This document shows, piece by piece, positions 1-7,107 of a stretch of DNA of 64,000 nucleotides. Each line of letters opens with the position of its first letter. Position 1 is the first letter of the stretch. The stretch lies in assembly GCA_963811225.1 (NCBI GenBank), contig CAWEQO010000015.1, positions 62,001 to 126,000 on the forward strand, read 5' to 3'. The notes under the pieces are model-generated. The model was not told the DNA's origin, did not search any database, and saw nothing but the letters and a program-made list of their open reading frames with translations. Made by a program: the position numbers and the translations under genes. The stretch comes from CAWEQO01 sp963811225 (GTDB lineage: Bacteria > Chloroflexota > Anaerolineae > Anaerolineales > Anaerolineaceae).

Positions 1-1
1 T

Positions 2-151
2 AAGCTCTTCCGCCACGGCTACCGCGTCTACGAAATCCCCATCACCTACACCGGCCGCGACTATGATGAGGGCAAAAAGATCACCTGGATCGACGGTGTG
101 CGCGCTATGTGGGCCCTTTTGAAGTGGGGGCTGCTCTACCGCAAAGCTTAA
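2..151 (+). CDS. family 2 glycosyltransferase, C-terminal end (partial)
   Basis: Only the last 49 codons are in the window; the gene enters from the left edge. The visible peptide contains EIPITYTGRDYDEGKKITW, which matches the C-terminal part of dolichol-phosphate-mannose-synthase-like GT-A glycosyltransferases, where a conserved V/I-P-I-x-Y-x-x-R segment is followed by an E-G-K-K-I turn. Such enzymes transfer a sugar from a nucleotide or prenyl carrier at the inner membrane face; the donor and acceptor cannot be told here. A hairpin terminator follows directly. Family assignment is fairly sure, substrate unknown. Confidence 0.7.
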   Translation, partial: KLFRHGYRVYEIPITYTGRDYDEGKKITWIDGVRAMWALLKWGLLYRKA

Positions 152-164
152 GTTCAATAAACGA

Positions 165-216
165 GTTCCACTTTTGAATGATGCAGTCGTTCAAAAGTGG
201 AACCGGTTTATTTTCT
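165..216 (+). terminator. rho-independent terminator
   Basis: A perfect 14-bp inverted repeat (165-178 with 190-203; arm GTTCCACTTTTGAA) with an 11-nt loop is followed by a T-rich stretch. It lies 14 bases after the glycosyltransferase stop and before the promoter of the next gene. Confidence 0.8.
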
Positions 217-244
217 TGATCCGTTTTTTTCACTTTTTCTCCTC

Positions 245-273
245 TTGACAATTCTCTCAGAATCGGATATAAA
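245..273 (+). promoter_or_regulatory. sigma70-type promoter for rad52-like/ssb
   Basis: TTGACA (245-250), 17-bp spacer, TATAAA (268-273). A start site near 280 would give a leader of about 130 nt before the start codon at 413. I see no recognisable riboswitch in that leader. Confidence 0.7.
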
Positions 274-412
274 TAGAACAGGAGTTCAGCACTCCGTCCT
301 GCGTTCCTTGCATCCTTAGCCGAGACCGGGTCACATACGCCAGCCGAGCACTTGACTTTCTCCCCGATCTCTGACTGATACCTTTAGCAACAAGTTCTAT
401 AGAGAGGATCCA

Positions 413-1228
413 ATGACCGAATCCATGTTTGATTCCACCTTAATTAAGGCTCTGACGGAGCCCTTCCACCCGATGTTTGTGGAGTGGAAACCGCAGGTAA
501 CCACCAAGGATGGCTCTAAAGCCCTGGCGGCTGCCTACGTCGACGCGCGCCACTACCAGCACCGCCTCGATTCCCTGGCCCCGGGTTGGGAAACCGAGTA
601 CGAGTTCATCAAGCCGGACGGTTCGCTGGTCAAGTGCCGCCTGACGCTCCACGGCGTTACCCGCGAGGAGGTCGGCGAGTCCGACCCAGGCGAGGACAAT
701 ACCGCCACCAGCGCCGTCGCCCAGTCGTTCAAGCGCGCTTGCGCTGCCTTTGGCTTAGGCCGCTATCTATACTTCCTGCCTCAGGTCTGGAGCGAGTACG
801 ACGCCAAGTCGCGCCGCATCACAACCCCACCTGCGCTGCCCGCCTGGGCCAAACCCGGCGGTAGCGGCTACCCAATGAGCGAGGGCGAGCACAGCAGCAA
901 TGGCAGCGGCAACGGCGGCGCCGAGGCCAAACCGGCCCGGGCGCGCAAAGCCGCAGCCGCCCAGAAGGCCAAGCCGGAGGAGCCGTCTGAGGCAATCGCG
1001 GAGACGGGCGCAGCCACCCCCACCGAGACGCCCCACATCATGAGCCGCGAGGATGCCGCCGGCATCATCTTCTCGCTGCGTCCCAAGACCCGCCCGGAAC
1101 TGTCCGGTAAGACACTCGGCGAGGTAGCCGAGGCCGCTCCAGACATACTGGTGTGGCTGGCCGAACAGTATACCCCAACCCCAGAAACAGAACAGCTCAA
1201 GGAGGCAGCCCAGATATTGAATCAATAA
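413..1228 (+). CDS. Rad52/22 (DdrA-like) single-strand annealing protein
   Basis: A 271-aa protein whose first ~140 residues match the Rad52/Rad22/DdrA fold: a Y-V-D-A-R-H-Y-x-x-R-L-D segment near residues 42-53, then an A-x-A-Q-S-F-K-R-A-C-A-x-F-G-L-G-R-Y-L-Y helix around 101-120. Family members form rings on ssDNA, anneal complementary strands and protect 3-prime ends during double-strand-break repair. The second half (about 150-200) is a Gly/Ser/Ala/Lys-rich linker, followed by a short C-terminal domain of unknown role. The start is supported by GAGAGGA seven bases upstream. The next gene is ssb on the same strand 145 bp downstream, so the pair probably works together in recombinational repair. 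Family fairly sure; partner choice inferred. Confidence 0.8.
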   Translation: MTESMFDSTLIKALTEPFHPMFVEWKPQVTTKDGSKALAAAYVDARHYQHRLDSLAPGWETEYEFIKPDGSLVKCRLTLHGVTREEVGESDPGEDNTATSAVAQSFKRACAAFGLGRYLYFLPQVWSEYDAKSRRITTPPALPAWAKPGGSGYPMSEGEHSSNGSGNGGAEAKPARARKAAAAQKAKPEEPSEAIAETGAATPTETPHIMSREDAAGIIFSLRPKTRPELSGKTLGEVAEAAPDILVWLAEQYTPTPETEQLKEAAQILNQ

Positions 1229-1373
1229 GCCGTATGGAAGGCTAACTATCAACCGAAAAAACTTGATGCCCTGTAGATAAATGAGCCCAAAGCCGGCTCA
1301 AACCTGAACCCGTTTCTCAAGTTTATGGATGAGAGTGACTGCCTGATGCAGCGCTCTCTAAAGGAGAAAGACC

Positions 1374-1796
1374 ATGTTCCATACTGTGATTTTGGTGGGC
1401 AATCTCGGTCGTGAGCCAGAAATGCGCTACACACCCGAGGGCCAGTCTGTGACCAATTTCAGCGTGGCGAGCAACCGCCAGTACACCAACAGCGCCGGAG
1501 AGCAAATCAAAGAGACCGTTTGGTTCCGCATCGCTGTGTGGGGCAAGCAAGCCGAGACCTGCAACCAATACCTGCGTAAAGGCAGCCGGGTGCTGATCGA
1601 AGGCCGCTTGAACCCCGACCCGGAGACCGGAGGACCCCGAATCTGGGAAGGCAATGGGCGTCACGGCGCCTCCTATGAGGTCACTGCGCATACGGTGCGC
1701 TTCCTTTCTACACGAGAAGAAGACCAGGCCAACGCCGAGGGCGAATCGAACGGATCGAGCGCCGGTTCGGGGGAACAGGAAGAAATCCCGTTCTAA
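1374..1796 (+). CDS. ssb: single-stranded DNA-binding protein
   Basis: A 140-aa SSB of typical length. The OB fold starts with M-F-H-T-V-I-L-V-G-N-L-G-R-E-P-E-M-R-Y-T and contains the conserved V-T-N-F-S-V-A-S-N and W-F-R-I-A-V-W-G-K segments. A disordered acidic/serine tail ends in EEIPF, the usual C-terminal tip that recruits repair and replication proteins. AAAGGAGAAAG precedes the ATG. It coats ssDNA at forks and repair sites; here it follows a Rad52-like annealing protein, suggesting a recombination-associated SSB, though it could also be the main cellular copy. Confidence 0.95.
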   Translation: MFHTVILVGNLGREPEMRYTPEGQSVTNFSVASNRQYTNSAGEQIKETVWFRIAVWGKQAETCNQYLRKGSRVLIEGRLNPDPETGGPRIWEGNGRHGASYEVTAHTVRFLSTREEDQANAEGESNGSSAGSGEQEEIPF

Positions 1797-1830
1797 CCTG
1801 AAATTCTAAAACGATTGACTGATATCACGT

Positions 1831-1866
1831 AAAAAAGGTGCGGGCGAAAGCTCGCACCTTTTTTAT
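1831..1866 (+). terminator. rho-independent terminator after ssb
   Basis: Stem GGTGCGGGC / GCTCGCACC (one G-T pair) with a GAAA tetraloop, flanked by A6 on the left and T6 on the right, so it may act in both directions. Confidence 0.9.
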
Positions 1867-2087
1867 GTGTACCATTCTTCTCACAACTGTACCCAATACC
1901 CTGCAAGTGTCACTTCGTCAGGAGAAAACTTCTAGAGTACTAGCCAATGCAAATCTCGATTCTACGAATTATTTACCCGCCTCCAATAAAATTCTTATCT
2001 CCGCGGTGTAAAAATAAGGTAAGAAAGTATTTATTCCGTAGACGGTCTTCTCACCTTTATTAAGAGACCGAGTAGAAGGAGGTATCA

Positions 2088-2792
2088 TTGGTAGCTTTTG
2101 ATACACCACTTACCACCAGCGATCAAAGCATCGATCGCGTTCTAAATGCCGGGCTGCCGGTCCTGCTGGTATTCCTGAATGGGCCTGCACCGGCCAACAT
2201 CCCCGATACACTGCGAAAGCTGGCCCGCGAGCACCAGGGCAAGCTGTTGGTCGTGCAGGTGCAGGCGGGTGAGAACCCTGACTCGGCTCGCCGCTACCAG
2301 GTCACCCGCACTCCGGCGGTTGTGGACGTGCGTGATGGCAAGGAAATCGCCAAGGCCGAAGGTATATCCGCCTCCGACCTGGAACGCCACGCCGACTACC
2401 TGCTCGGCAAAGGCCCCAAGCCGCAGCCGCAGGCCCGGCAAGCGGGTGGACAGCATGGCGGCAACGGCAGCCGCGAGCCTGTCCAGGTTACCGATTCGAC
2501 ATTCGAATCGCAAGTGATGAAATCCTCGATGCCGGTGCTGGTCGATTTTTGGGCCCCCTGGTGTGGTCCCTGCCGCATGACCAACCCGATCGTTGAAAAA
2601 TTGGCCCGCGAAATGCCCGAACGTTTGACCGTCGCCAAGGTCAACGTCGATCAGAATCCATTGATCTCCAGCCGCTACGGTGTCGCCAGCATCCCGACCA
2701 TGATGATCGTTAAGGACGGCCGCATCGTCGACCGCTGGGCCGGAGCCATGCCCGAGGCGAACATCCGCTCTCGTATTCAACAATATTTATAG
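2088..2792 (+). CDS. tandem thioredoxin-domain protein
   Basis: A 234-aa protein with two thioredoxin folds. The N-terminal copy (about 10-105) keeps the fold pattern (PVLLVFLNGPAP, then YQVTRTPAVVDVRDGK) but has no CxxC. The C-terminal copy (about 128-234) has the complete WAPWCGPC active site and the cis-proline segment S-I-P-T-M. A Gly/Gln-rich linker separates them. It should act as a cytosolic disulfide reductase, with the first domain perhaps binding partners. Translation starts at TTG (2088) behind a strong AAGGAGG; no better ATG exists. It is monocistronic, bounded by a long hairpin. Confidence 0.85.
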   Translation: MVAFDTPLTTSDQSIDRVLNAGLPVLLVFLNGPAPANIPDTLRKLAREHQGKLLVVQVQAGENPDSARRYQVTRTPAVVDVRDGKEIAKAEGISASDLERHADYLLGKGPKPQPQARQAGGQHGGNGSREPVQVTDSTFESQVMKSSMPVLVDFWAPWCGPCRMTNPIVEKLAREMPERLTVAKVNVDQNPLISSRYGVASIPTMMIVKDGRIVDRWAGAMPEANIRSRIQQYL

Positions 2793-2869
2793 AGAATCAA
2801 AAACAGAGAGCAGAGAGTAGTTAGAACCAGGCGTTCTTACCACTCTCTGCTCTCTGTTTTTGATTCTCT
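2791..2869. terminator. long hairpin between convergent genes
   Basis: A perfect 28-bp inverted repeat (2791-2818 with 2842-2869, 23-nt loop), rich in AG on one side and CT on the other. It starts within the last bases of the thioredoxin gene and ends at the stop of the convergent lipoprotein gene, so it likely terminates both transcripts. Confidence 0.7.
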
Positions 2870-4441
2870 CTACCTCACAATCAAAGACCCATGGGATCCA
2901 TCCGGCTGGGCCGTCACCATCTCGTCTCCCCTCGTCAGGGTGCCCTGGTAATTCTTCTCTCCCGCGTGCACCTGCCATCCGCCCAGCACGAAGGGCAGCG
3001 GCCCATCCGCCGCAAGCCACTCGCCGTTGTACTTGCGCGCCAGGTGCGTGTGCGTGCCAGTCGACACACCACCCTCACAGGATGGGTGTCCGATCCGGTC
3101 GTTGGTGTTCAAACGCGTACCCACCGCGACGCGGTCCTTCGCGGCGACGTGCAGATACATCAGCGCCCAGCCGGTCTGCTCGTAGCCGTCTTCGTCCAGG
3201 TCTATCATCACCACCCCGTCGCCGGTGCGCACCACCAATCCCGGCGCAGCCGCGGTCACCCAGGCGGCCGAGACCGTGCAGCCCCGCTCGGCTCGCGAGG
3301 GCGCGAAATCCACGCCGCCGCGCGGGCTGCCGCTGCCCCAGGCCATGTGCGGCCCACCGGTCAGGTTCCAGGGATCGCCCGACTCGAACGGCAGCTCCAG
3401 TGCCGGCTGCGTCAGGCCCTCCGGCAGCATCGGCTCCACCTGGGCTGCTCGCGTCCACGGATCGCCGAACATTCGCCCCTGCAGCGCAGGAAAGCTTTCG
3501 TTTCCATACAGATGGCGCTCCCAGTTGCCCTGCTTATACAGCGTCTTGAACAGGTACTGCACTGCCACCGTCCCGGCATTCAAGCGCGGGTCGATCCGCA
3601 CCGGCGCATCCCCCTCGAAGTCCAGTTGAGTCAGCGTCCCGGCCCGCCAGCCGTAATAGCCGATCGTCAGCTGGCGCTGGGTCAGGATGAGCTGCTTGTA
3701 CAACCCTTCGTAGCTTCCCACCTGAAACCCGAGCGGGTAGTTGGGCAGCGGGTTGTGGGGCTGCCCGTACACCCAGCCGGCCTGGAACTCCAAGGCCGCC
3801 AGCAGAATGCGCGGGTTGGTGGAGGTTTCATCTGCCACTCGCTGTACGATCTCAGCGCCGCTCAGGGTCTTCCCATCCAGCTCCTCCGAGTAGCCGCTCA
3901 GGTAACCGCCCACCTGCGCCACGAACTGCTCCACGTCGAATGCGGCTGCGCTCGGAGAATAGACGATCTCGCTGTCGGGCAGCAGCGCTCCCGGGTAGGC
4001 GATGCCCCCCAGCTTGTTCGGGATGCGCGTCAATGTCCCTGGCTGGATCAGTCCTTCCGCAGGCAGTAGGCGGCTCGATTGGATCTGAGCAGCATCGACG
4101 TCGAAGCGCTTGAGCAGCGCCGGGAGCGTGTCGCCCGGCAAGGTGGAATATTCGAAGACGCTGCCCACGGGCTGTGGCGCCTGGGTTTCCAGCGGGAATT
4201 GGGGTGGAATGGTCGGAATTTCCACACCCGGCTGCGGCTGTGGAACTGCATCGACCGGCGTCGATGTAGGGAACATCGGCGGTGCGGTGGGCGGGAACAG
4301 CGCTTGCATGGTCTTCTGCACCACTTGCTCCACCGCACGCTGCCGCTGCTCTTCCCGAGACGGGAAGTTGCAGGCCAGCGCCGGCAGCAGCCAGACCAGC
4401 AGGATGGTGAGGATCAATTTTCGTTTTGTGTGCGAGGTCAT
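2870..4441 (-). CDS. M23-like (LytM) lipoprotein, probably degenerate active site
   Basis: About 523 aa with a charged N-terminus, hydrophobic helix and Cys at residue 24 (LPALAC), so a likely lipoprotein. A Pro/Thr-rich linker follows, then a LysM-like LPGDTLPALLKRFDVD stretch, a middle region of unknown fold, and a C-terminal M23/LytM domain. In the latter, HxH is present (THTHLA) as is YLHVA, but the first zinc motif HxxxD reads RGGVD, so Arg replaces the metal-binding His. That pattern is typical of EnvC/NlpD-like proteins that regulate amidases rather than cut peptidoglycan. The ATG at 4441 is preferred; an in-frame TTG lies at 4453. Confidence 0.7.
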   Translation of the reverse strand: MTSHTKRKLILTILLVWLLPALACNFPSREEQRQRAVEQVVQKTMQALFPPTAPPMFPTSTPVDAVPQPQPGVEIPTIPPQFPLETQAPQPVGSVFEYSTLPGDTLPALLKRFDVDAAQIQSSRLLPAEGLIQPGTLTRIPNKLGGIAYPGALLPDSEIVYSPSAAAFDVEQFVAQVGGYLSGYSEELDGKTLSGAEIVQRVADETSTNPRILLAALEFQAGWVYGQPHNPLPNYPLGFQVGSYEGLYKQLILTQRQLTIGYYGWRAGTLTQLDFEGDAPVRIDPRLNAGTVAVQYLFKTLYKQGNWERHLYGNESFPALQGRMFGDPWTRAAQVEPMLPEGLTQPALELPFESGDPWNLTGGPHMAWGSGSPRGGVDFAPSRAERGCTVSAAWVTAAAPGLVVRTGDGVVMIDLDEDGYEQTGWALMYLHVAAKDRVAVGTRLNTNDRIGHPSCEGGVSTGTHTHLARKYNGEWLAADGPLPFVLGGWQVHAGEKNYQGTLTRGDEMVTAQPDGSHGSLIVR

Positions 4442-4506
4442 AATGGACTGCAAGTCATCTTTCTATGGTTTCGATCGCACCTGATTGTATCCTGTTTTTA
4501 AAGTTG

Positions 4507-4532
4507 AAGAGCCTGCCGTTTGGCAGGCTCTT
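4507..4532 (-). terminator. terminator of the ytxH-like gene
   Basis: AAGAGCCTGCC / GGCAGGCTCTT hairpin with a 4-nt loop between the YtxH gene stop and the lipoprotein gene start, both on the minus strand. Confidence 0.7.
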
Positions 4533-4554
4533 AACCGTTTCTAATTCTCTCAGT

Positions 4555-5292
4555 TTAGAGCGGGAATTCGCGGTTGCGGACGTTTTCCATGATTTCGACT
4601 TCTTCCCTCAGCTCCCGATTGGTGGGATTGGGGTTCGAGCTTGTGCTCTCCTTGGCGCTCTGAATGGTGCTCTGCGCCTTGTCTTTAGCCGTATCAATGG
4701 CATTCTTGGCCTGATGGCGCACATTCTCAGTTGCGTCCTTGGCCTGATCCTTCAATTGAGTGGCTTTGTCTTCAATCATGTGGCGAGTCCGCTCGCCCGC
4801 TTGTGGGGCGGTCAATAAAGCAGTACCGGCGCCCAGGGCAGCTCCGACCAGCATGCCCATTAGCATGGAGCCGAAATTGAAATCCCCTTCGTCCTCATCC
4901 ATGAAATCGTAGTCTTGCTGCTTGCTCGATTTCATCGCCTGCTTCGCTTCATGGCGAGCCCGATCGGCAACGTCTTTGGCTTCCTTGCGTGCTCGCTGAG
5001 CGACGTCTTTCGCCTTGCTGCTCAGCTTGTCGGTGATATCGGACTGCTGCCCGCGCATCTGCTGGGCCTTCTCAGCCACCTGGCTGAACTGGCTGCGGGC
5101 GGTATCGGCGGTGTCTGCCGCCATATCCTTCAGATCAGATGCTTTTTCGCTGATCAAGTGGCGTGTTTTCCGTCCAGACTGTGGAGCCAGGAGCAGCGCA
5201 GCCAAACCACCGGCCGCGGCGCCAATCAATAAACCGGTAAAAGCGAATCCACCTTTTTCAGCGGTGTCTTGGTAAAATCTTCGAGTTTCCAT
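4555..5292 (-). CDS. YtxH-domain stress protein with duplicated domain
   Basis: A 245-aa protein with two YtxH-type units: a glycine/alanine-rich membrane helix (GLLIGAAAGGLAALLLAP at the start, MLMGMLVGAALGAGTALLTAP near the middle), each followed by Q-S-G-R-K-T-R-H or Q-A-G-E-R-T-R-H and a long charged amphipathic, LEA-like stretch rich in Ala, Lys, Asp and Gln. YtxH proteins are general-stress membrane proteins of unknown biochemical role. The internal duplication is clear by eye. A purine-rich GGAAGGAAGG site lies just upstream of the ATG. Confidence 0.8.
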   Translation of the reverse strand: METRRFYQDTAEKGGFAFTGLLIGAAAGGLAALLLAPQSGRKTRHLISEKASDLKDMAADTADTARSQFSQVAEKAQQMRGQQSDITDKLSSKAKDVAQRARKEAKDVADRARHEAKQAMKSSKQQDYDFMDEDEGDFNFGSMLMGMLVGAALGAGTALLTAPQAGERTRHMIEDKATQLKDQAKDATENVRHQAKNAIDTAKDKAQSTIQSAKESTSSNPNPTNRELREEVEIMENVRNREFPL

Positions 5293-5421
5293 ATTTCCTT
5301 CCTTCCTCTACGAACAAAACCAATGAACATTCGTCTAGTACTATTAAGGGTAAGGGACGCGGAAAATGAATTCAATGGGGTCTCTCCGTAAAGAATGGGT
5401 AGGGATTTCCCTACCCACCGC

Positions 5422-6514
5422 TTATTCCCGCGCCAGCAGCCGGGCAACCGCCGTTTCCGTCAGTTTCAGCCCGTTGCGAGTCTCTTGCACCTCTTGCGCG
5501 CTGCGCTCCATCACTTCGAACAGGCTCTGGTCCTGATACGAATCGATGATCCTGGGGTGGATGTAGTAGCTGCGGCAGACCGCGGGAGTGTTTCCCAGGT
5601 AGCGCGCCACCCGCTTGACCGCCTGCACCACCTGGCGCTTGCTCTCACGCTCGTTCTGAGCCGGCCCAACCAGATACAGCTCGACCGCTGCGTGGACCGT
5701 GCCGCCCCAGGTGCGGAAGTCCTTGGCGGTCAGGTCTTCCCCCGAGGCCTCGCGCAGGTAGTCGTTCACATCTCCCGAGTTCGACCACTCGCCGCCGCCC
5801 GTCCTCGTCGACGTATTGAAACAACTGCTGCCCGGGAAGCTCCTGGATCTTTCGCATCAACCGCGCCAGGCGCGGGTCACGGATCTTCACCTGGCGCTGC
5901 TGACCACTTTTGCCTTTGAAAGAAAAGGAGAGCGTCATACCGTGCTGTTCAAAGTGCCGGTTTCGCAGGGTTACCAGGCCGAATGAGTTGTTCTTGCGGG
6001 CATATTCAGGGTTGCCCACTCGAATCAGTGTGTTTTCCAGCAAGCGCACCACCGCCGCCACCACTTTGCGGTGCGACAATTTGCGGCGGCGCAGGTCGTG
6101 GTCCACTTGCTCGCGGATGCGCGGCAGGGCCTGGCTAAATGCCAGCATGCGTTCGAACTTGTTTTGGCTGCGCGCCTCCTCCCACTGCGGGTGGTAGATA
6201 TACTGTTTGCGGCCCTTATCGTCGCGGCCGGTCACCTGGATGTGGCCGTTCGGATCTGCGCAGATCCACACCTGCTTCCAGGCCGGTGGAATGACAAGCT
6301 TCGCAAAGCGCTCGCGCAGCTGCGCGTCTTGCACCAGCACGCCCTCCGGCGTGTAATAGCTGAAGCCCTTGCCCCGTCCGCGGCGGCTGAATCCCGGCTG
6401 GCCGTCGTTCACGTAGTGCAAACCGGCCGCTCGGGCATCCGCAATTGCTTCTTCGTCAGGCGCTTTGATTTCTTTCTCTTGGACTACCTTCTCTGCGATT
6501 AACGTTTGTTCCAT
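5422..6514 (-). CDS. DNA topoisomerase IB (poxvirus type), split by a +1 frameshift
   Basis: Two overlapping frames encode one bacterial type IB topoisomerase of about 363 aa. The first frame (from 6514) carries the N-terminal domain and the V-I-P-P-A-W-K-Q-V-W-I-C catalytic-core start; the second (ending 5422) carries SGDVNDYLREASGED, AKDFRTWGGT and the active-site region YYIHP. The frames join if one G of the run at 5798-5800 is removed, giving a DEDGGGEWSNSGDVN reading. The enzyme relaxes supercoils by a 3-prime phosphotyrosine intermediate. Start chosen at the ATG with AAGGGA upstream; an in-frame TTG at 6571 is less likely. Type certain; intactness uncertain. Confidence 0.85.
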
Positions 6515-6532
6515 TGATTCCCTTTTTTGGAA

Positions 6533-6558
6533 CTGCTCAGGCCGGAATGCCTGAGCAG
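6533..6558 (-). other. hairpin in topoisomerase leader
   Basis: CTGCTCAGGC / GCCTGAGCAG inverted repeat with a 6-nt loop, ending 19 bases before the topoisomerase start codon. No T-run follows on the minus strand; a T6 lies next to it on the plus strand. Function unknown. Confidence 0.4.
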
Positions 6559-6707
6559 TCGAAAGTTTCAACCAGTATTGATGAGATTGAGTCTATCCCT
6601 CCGCTTCAATTCCCGGCATGGGGAGATTGCCTAAAATCGGTGTAGGAATATCCCTACGGGAGGAGCCGCTTCCCCCATTGAAGATTCACCCGGTTTCCAT
6701 CCTTTAT

Positions 6708-6736
6708 TTGAATCTGCCATAAATAAAGGCTATAAT
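6708..6736 (+). promoter_or_regulatory. promoter of the UBP/REC-TrxR/kinase operon
   Basis: TTGAAT (6708-6713), 17-bp spacer, TATAAT (6731-6736), followed by AGGAGG (6745-6750) nine bases before the GTG start at 6760. The leader would be very short. Confidence 0.7.
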
Positions 6737-6759
6737 ATCAAAATAGGAGGAAATCAAGC

Positions 6760-7050
6760 GTGGGTATCCATTACAAGACCAAAACTTGCACACATCTGGA
6801 CCAGATCCAGGATGTATCACCCTCCGCGCAAGGCTGTGAGGAGTGCCTCAAGCTTGGTGACGAGTGGGTCCATTTGCGTATCTGCCGGATTTGTGGAAAG
6901 GTGGGCTGCTGCGACAATTCTAAGAATAAGCACGCCACGCGCCATTTTCACGAGACCGGCCATGCGATTATTCAATCCTTCGAGCCTGGAGAGGATTGGA
7001 TGTGGTGTTATCTTGACAAGACCATGATCTTTTCAGAGGGATCCGCGTAG
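6760..7050 (+). CDS. UBP-type zinc finger protein
   Basis: A 96-aa protein that is essentially one ZnF-UBP domain. The ligand pattern is visible: CTHLD near the start, GCEEC, CRICG, GCCD, then HATRHFHETGH and the closing WMWCYLD. In eukaryotes this domain binds the free C-terminus of ubiquitin; bacterial versions are small stand-alone proteins of unknown partner. It starts at GTG behind a consensus AGGAGG and is the first gene of a putative operon with a response-regulator/thioredoxin-reductase fusion (57-bp gap) and a cNMP-binding histidine kinase. It may sense or bind a protein tail or metal in that pathway; this is inference. Confidence 0.85.
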   Translation: MGIHYKTKTCTHLDQIQDVSPSAQGCEECLKLGDEWVHLRICRICGKVGCCDNSKNKHATRHFHETGHAIIQSFEPGEDWMWCYLDKTMIFSEGSA

Positions 7051-7107
7051 GAAGAAATGCTTTTGCCCTGAGAGCGGACAGGGGCTGTTTGAAGAGGAGG
7101 GACAGAA

